From assembly GCA_965249215.1 (NCBI GenBank), contig CBDFLN010000001.1, positions 992,001 through 1,056,000 on the forward strand: a stretch of DNA of 64,000 bases. The letters are read 5' to 3'. The notes below the pieces were generated by a model. It saw only the letters and a list, made by a program, of their open reading frames with translations. It did not search any database and had not been told where the DNA came from. Position numbers and translations under genes: made by a program. This document shows positions 59,522 through 64,000 of this stretch, in pieces. The stretch comes from G963667675 sp965249215 (GTDB lineage: Bacteria > Chloroflexota > Dehalococcoidia > Lucifugimonadales > UBA3495). Each line of letters begins with the position of its first letter. Positions within the stretch are counted from its first letter, which is position 1.

Positions 59522-61745
59522 TTATCGTTTTTCCGCTTCCACTCTTAAATCGGGAAGCCAACTCAGCCAGGACGGCAAATACCAATTCCCCCTACCCAAC
59601 AGTTCCATGGTGGCCGGGACCAGCACCGACCTTACCAGTGTTGCATCAAGGAATATAGCAACGGCAAGCCCGAAGCCCACCTGCTGGTTGATTATGGTCT
59701 TGCCCGAGGCGAACGCGCCGAACACCGCGACCATGATGAGAGCGGCGCTGGTGATCATTCCGCCGGTGGACTGCAAGCCATAGGCCACCGCCTCAGCATT
59801 GTCCCCGGTCTGGTCAAAGCGCTCCCGGATACGGCTCAGCAGGAAGACGTGGTAGTCCATGGACAGCCCAAACAGGATGGAGAACATGAACAGAGGTATC
59901 CACACGTCGATGACTTCAGCGTGCTGGAACCCCAGCAGTCCCGTGGCCACTCCCTTCTGGAATACCAGGACCATCAGTCCGTAGGCGGTGCCCACGGAGA
60001 GGAGGTTCATGAAGACGGCTTTAATCGGAATGACTATCGACCGGAATACCAGCATCAATATCAGGAAGCTCAAGCCCAGGACGAAGGCAAAGACCACGGG
60101 CGTGTAGGAGCGGATTATGGAGTAGACGTCGGCTGCCTCCGAGGTCACGCCGCCGATTACGACTTCAGCATCGACTCCGTCGAATGCGGAGGGGACGTAC
60201 TCGTCGCGAATGGTGGACACTACGTCCACCGCATCCTGGCTGCGGGGTTCCCCGGGGATGATTATCGTCAGCAGGGTCAGGTCCCCGGAGGCATTGACCT
60301 CTGGAGGTACGGGCGGCACAAGGAAGCGGCCGTCGGCCCTCAGGGAGGCTTGCAGCTTGGCTATCGCCTCCCGGACCTGGGGACTGCCGCTGTCGCCGTC
60401 AATGACTATCTCAGCAGGGTTGACCAGCCCGAAGGAAAAGTGCTCTTCCATGACGAAGAATGCTTCCCTGGTCTGGGTGCCCTCCGGGAAGGCGTCGACG
60501 CCGTTTATGCCGGTGTGAATCTGGAAATAGAAAACGGTGGCGGCGATCATGGGGGCGCTGACGGCGATGACGCTGATGACCGGGTGCCGGGTGACAGCGC
60601 GAGTCACCAGGTACCAGAAGCCTTGCCCTGAGGACTCGGATGGGCGTGTCCTGACTTTGCCAAAAAATGGGACGGGCAAGTGGTTGATTCTCGGACCGAT
60701 CACCGCAAGGTTTGCCGGCAGAAGGGTGAGGGTGGCAGCCAGCGATACCAGCACGACCAGAATCGCCCCAAGGCCCAAGGACTGGAAGAAGGAGAAGGGA
60801 ACGATCATGAGGCCGCAAAGAGCGATCACCACGGTAATGCCGCTGAACAGCACGGTGCGTCCCGCCGTTGCGCCGGCTCGCTCGATGGCAGCGTGCTTAT
60901 CCAGCCCGCGAGCCAGTTCGTCCCTGTAGCGGGATACGATTATCAGCGAGTAGTCAATGCCCACAGCCAGGCCGATCATGATGACCATCAGGGTGACGAA
61001 GAATATTAGTTCGAAGGCCTGACCTATGAGCGCTGTTATGCCCAGCGCGACTATGATGCAAGCCAGGGACAGCCCGATTGGCATGAAAGCAGCCGCGATG
61101 GTGCCGAAGAGGGCTACCAGGATGACCAGGGCCACCGGGATGCCGATGCGCTCTCCCCGCCTCAGGTCGTTCTCGGCCAGCTCGTTGTTGTCGTGGGCGG
61201 TGCTAGCGTCCCCCACCATCAGCACGCGGAAGCCGTCTTCGGCGTCCGCATTCTCGACGACGTGGAGGACGTCCGGGACGTTTTCCACGGCCTCTGCAAG
61301 GCTGCCGGTCAAGACCAGGGGTATTATCGTAGTCTTGCGGTCGGCAGCTACCAGGGACGGGTCGTTAGTCTGGTAGTAATGGAGGGCCCCGGTGACCGTT
61401 TGACTCCCCAAAGGAGAGGATATCGGTGTATACCGCTTCGACCTTGGCCTGGAAATCCGGTGAGTCCACAGTCTCGGACTCCGACTGGACGATGACCACT
61501 TCGTTAATTGGTTTGGCGCCCCTGAGCCTGTCCTCTAACAGGACCTCGGCGCGTTCCGATTCGGCGCTGCTGCTCAGCCGGAACTCCGTGGTGGTGGCGG
61601 AATCCAGTATGTCTGTGAGCGGCTTCGGGCCGGGGGCCACTTCGCCGTCGATGGCGAAGCCGCCCAGAACCACCGCCGCTACAGCCCAGATGGCGATGAC
61701 CACAAATGGCCTTCGTGCGCTAATACGGGCCAGAAATCCGGTCAC
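59522..61745 (-). pseudogene. MMPL/RND-family transporter, single frameshift
   Basis: A gene of about 741 codons read in two frames. Frame A (61745 to 61365) begins MTGFLARISARRPFVVIAIW, the first TM plus start of the periplasmic loop (to YTDILSFGE). Frame B (from 61411) continues GSQTVTGALHYYQTNDPSLV and contains the rest: TM2-6 with GIDYSLIIVSRYRDELARGL (the MMPL/RND GxxxDY motif), a second half with GLSMDYHVFLLSRIRERFDQ, and two periplasmic domains. The change of frame falls at GGGG (61406-61409); removing one G restores LSFGSQTVTG. It may be a real mutation, an assembly error or a slippage site. Likely exports hydrophobic molecules. Confidence 0.85.
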
Positions 61746-62004
61746 CGGGCAAACCCCTTATCTCAATCCCAAAGGCCCTGTAGTTTGGCCACTATAATAG
61801 CAGCAAAGCTGCGTCGCCATCACGCCAAAATCGCATCACCAATTTGGACTCTAGCTTGTTGAGTTCACCCAGTCCGGTAGAAGCGGCCCCCTATGATGCC
61901 AGGGCGGCAGGCTGGTGTTGCCACTTGCCGAATTGCTTGCTATTGTCCGTGACAGCGTGGTAGTTGCCCCGCGTCGACTGGGAAATCGTGGACGTGCAAA
62001 TCAA
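61746..62004. other. Intergenic stretch without recognisable gene
   Basis: About 260 bp between the divergent MMPL gene and cupin promoter. A consensus TATAAT at 61793-61798 lacks a partner -35. No ORF with a ribosome binding site seen. Confidence 0.5.
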
Positions 62005-62033
62005 TTGACCCGTCCGGTGCGCCGTAGTATAGT
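62005..62033 (+). promoter_or_regulatory. Promoter of cupin gene
   Basis: TTGACC, a 17-bp spacer, then TATAGT, about 100 bp before the cupin ATG. Confidence 0.65.
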
Positions 62034-62132
62034 CCGGGCCATCCGCAGGAGGGCGCTTCGGGTTAACATACATTATTTGAGGAACAACACCCTGCCGAAA
62101 GCCCCGGCGAGCATCAGATAACGGAGGCAAAC

Positions 62133-62492
62133 ATGAAGCGGTTCAGAATCTCGGCCATCGACCACGTGCCCTTGGGCCCGGCAACTCCCATCGAGGGTTG
62201 GACCGGCGGTGAAGTCCACCGCACCCGTCAGCCCATGTTGCCTGCAGGCGCCAGCGAACACTTTGGCAGCAGCGTGGTGAACTTCGAAAAGGGCGCCACT
62301 ACCGGCTGGCATACCCACCCCACCGACCAGATTCTGGTCATCACCCTGGGCAACGGCATAGTGGCCAACGAACACGAGCAACTGGAAGTCGCCGTGGGCG
62401 ACGTGGTGCAGATTCTGCCCGGCGAAAACCACTGGCACGGAGCCGCCGCCGATTCCTACATGGCCCACATCACCATAACCGGTGTCAGCTAG
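62133..62492 (+). CDS. Cupin-domain protein
   Basis: A 119-aa single cupin. Motif 1, GWHTHPTDQILVITLGNG, has two metal His and Gln where Glu is usual; motif 2, VGDVVQILPGENHWHGAA, supplies the third His. This arrangement (HTHPTDQ) occurs in small cupins such as hydroxynitrile-lyase-like and decarboxylase-like proteins, so function cannot be fixed. GGAGG precedes the ATG at good spacing. Followed after 272 noncoding bp by the dioxygenase gene. Confidence 0.88.
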   Translation: MKRFRISAIDHVPLGPATPIEGWTGGEVHRTRQPMLPAGASEHFGSSVVNFEKGATTGWHTHPTDQILVITLGNGIVANEHEQLEVAVGDVVQILPGENHWHGAAADSYMAHITITGVS

Positions 62493-62764
62493 CCAGAGTT
62501 TGGACGGACGACCGTCAACGTATGTTTTACGGGGTCGTGGAACTCTCGACAGGCAGTCATCCTCGCCGGAGACCCACCCGTTCCAGGGGCAGCCGGGTTC
62601 CCTGCTGGGGGACAAACCCTTCACGCGCTTTACTCGCCCGTCGCCCGCGGCGCAGCGGGCGTCGACGCCCTGCGGAACGCCAACTATGCCGATAGCTCCT
62701 TGGCCTAGCGCTCCCACCTGCCCATGGGCGCTTTGGCAACCAGAGGGCTAGGAGAACAGCTTAC

Positions 62765-63868
62765 ATGCAGAACGGCAATCACCTGACCATACGCGGCAAG
62801 CGGTTTCACTACTCCTGGCTGCGCGATCATTGCTTGTGTCCCCAATGCTTCCACCGGGACTCCTCTCAAAAAATCTACGATATAGGCATGGACCCCGTTG
62901 TCCCGCTGCCCCGGTCCGTGGACGAGACTCCTTCCGAACTGCGAATTTCCTGGAACGGCCCCGCGCAGCACGAAAGCGTATTCCCCATCAGCTGGCTGCT
63001 GGAACATTCATACGACCCCCCGCCAGGCCCCGGTCACCCCGGCGAAGCGGTCCTGTGGGACGCAGCTTACCTGGACGCTCACCCGCCTGAATTTTTCGAC
63101 GCTTCCTCCACCCCCTTCCATGCGTGGGCCGGGCAGATTCCCGTCCTGGGCTTTGCCGTCATCCACAATCTTCACGGCGACGACCTCCACTCCTGGGTCG
63201 GCAACGTCGCCCCCATCCACCTCACCGAGTACGGCGTCTCTTGCCGGGTCAGGCCGACGCCCCAGGCCAAGGACCTGGCGCTTTCCAACGCCGGCGAGAG
63301 CCTGTCGCCCCACACCGACGGCTCCTACCGCTGGGGCGAAAGACTGGTGCAATTCCTCTACACCCACTCCAACGACGCCTCAGGCGGCGACACAGTCCTT
63401 GTAGACGGCTTCCGCGTGGCGAGGGACTTTCGCCGGCAACATCCCCGCGAGTTCGAACTGCTGGCCTCAACCCGGGTACAGTTCCGCCAGTATGACCGGC
63501 AGGAGGGATATGTGTTCACGCACACCACTCCCCTTCTGCTCCTCGACGCTGCAGGGGAGGTCGAGGCCGTCTGCTACTGTCCCAAGAACCTTGACTGGCA
63601 GCTTCCATTCGACCAGGTTGAGGAGTATTACCGGGCTTACGGCCTCTTCTCCCGCTTCCTCAACGACCCGCAGTACCAGCGCCGGTTCCGGCTGGAACAG
63701 GGCGACTGCCTGATATTCCAGAACTTCCGGGTCCTCCACAGCCGGAGCCAATACGACCCGGCATCGGGAGACAGGGACTTAGAGACAGGCTACGTCGACT
63801 GGAGCTACGTCGCTGCCCGGCTCGAATACCAGCGCGTCAACGGCTCCAAGCAGCCCTCCGGTGCGTGA
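62765..63868 (+). CDS. TauD/TfdA-family dioxygenase, gamma-butyrobetaine-hydroxylase type
   Basis: A 367-aa Fe(II)/2-oxoglutarate oxygenase. The N-terminal GBBH-like domain (RFHYSWLRDHCLCPQCFHRD) holds Cys/His residues that bind zinc in relatives. The catalytic triad is H183-x-D185 (LSPHTDGSY) and H325 (FRVLHSRSQYD), with R327 nearby for 2-oxoglutarate. TGYVDWSYVAARLEYQRVNG closes the fold. Relatives hydroxylate gamma-butyrobetaine or trimethyllysine; the substrate here is not determined. The last codons of this gene are duplicated 122 bp downstream (63955-64000). Confidence 0.92.
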   Translation: MQNGNHLTIRGKRFHYSWLRDHCLCPQCFHRDSSQKIYDIGMDPVVPLPRSVDETPSELRISWNGPAQHESVFPISWLLEHSYDPPPGPGHPGEAVLWDAAYLDAHPPEFFDASSTPFHAWAGQIPVLGFAVIHNLHGDDLHSWVGNVAPIHLTEYGVSCRVRPTPQAKDLALSNAGESLSPHTDGSYRWGERLVQFLYTHSNDASGGDTVLVDGFRVARDFRRQHPREFELLASTRVQFRQYDRQEGYVFTHTTPLLLLDAAGEVEAVCYCPKNLDWQLPFDQVEEYYRAYGLFSRFLNDPQYQRRFRLEQGDCLIFQNFRVLHSRSQYDPASGDRDLETGYVDWSYVAARLEYQRVNGSKQPSGA

Positions 63869-64000
63869 GACTTTTGCATGATTCGGGCTCACCCGTTCGC
63901 CTGCATGATTTGGGCCCAGCCGTTCGCCCTGAGGGAAATCGAAGGGAGGGAAATCGCGTCAACGGCTCCAAGCAGCCCTCCGGCGCGTGAAACTGTTGCA
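63833..64000. repeat. 46-bp direct repeat of the dioxygenase 3' end plus interspersed-repeat arm
   Basis: 63833-63878 (cgcgtcaacggctccaag, then cagccctccggtgcgtga) recurs at 63955-64000 with 3 mismatches in 46 bp. Between them lie gattcgggctcacccgttcg and ccgttcgccctgagggaaat followed by cgaaggg (63920-63946), a diverged arm of the CCGTTC..TGAG..TCGAA repeat family. Confidence 0.85.

Overview
The window is about 60% GC, with Shine-Dalgarno-led genes and a bacterial housekeeping set. Five flavin-dependent luciferase-like or MpaB-type redox genes, the translation/isoprenoid/membrane operon order and the repeat-rich intergenic DNA suggest a Chloroflexota genome, most likely a Dehalococcoidia/SAR202-type lineage. 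That placement is inference; there is no rRNA gene in the window.

Layout. 1-6.0 kb is mobile DNA: an IS1380-type transposase open at the window edge, a remnant of a second one facing away from it, a complete IS1380 copy inserted into that remnant, an unknown gene, an XRE regulator and a tyrosine recombinase beside the 3' end of tRNA-Arg(TCT). 6.1-17.7 kb is accessory: a luciferase-like monooxygenase, two decayed HTH genes flanking a 27-bp repeat array, a fragment of a HUH (REP-associated) transposase, an antitoxin-like/45-aa/membrane-protein trio joined by TTGA overlaps, a second IS1380 copy, a Fic protein, three tandem luciferase-like genes and a second, 12-unit repeat array.

17.7-34.9 kb is mainly core: coaX-coaBC (coenzyme A), a dihydroorotase-like amidohydrolase, a PAC2 protein, infC-rpmI-rplT (infC with an apparent ATC start), pheS-pheT-moeA, two small unknown genes, and ispG-proS. 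35.3-38.2 kb holds a DUF262/HNH (GmrSD-like) gene and a short-chain dehydrogenase on the + strand. They split a - strand operon that otherwise reads rpsB-tsf-pyrH-frr-uppS-cdsA-dxr-rseP | ispG-proS. 45.9-57.2 kb is again core: pgpA, a small zincin, nfo, a zinc alcohol dehydrogenase, and priA-def-cca-secD-secF and rplS. 57.4-64 kb is catabolic or accessory: an alpha/beta hydrolase with a Cys nucleophile, an MpaB/Lcp-type oxygenase, a frameshifted MMPL exporter, a cupin and a gamma-butyrobetaine-hydroxylase-type dioxygenase.

Theme. The most unusual material is repeat DNA. Both large arrays and two single sites appear to derive from the arms of one palindromic repeat family. The 27-bp array begins with a complete copy of an arm found elsewhere in the window.
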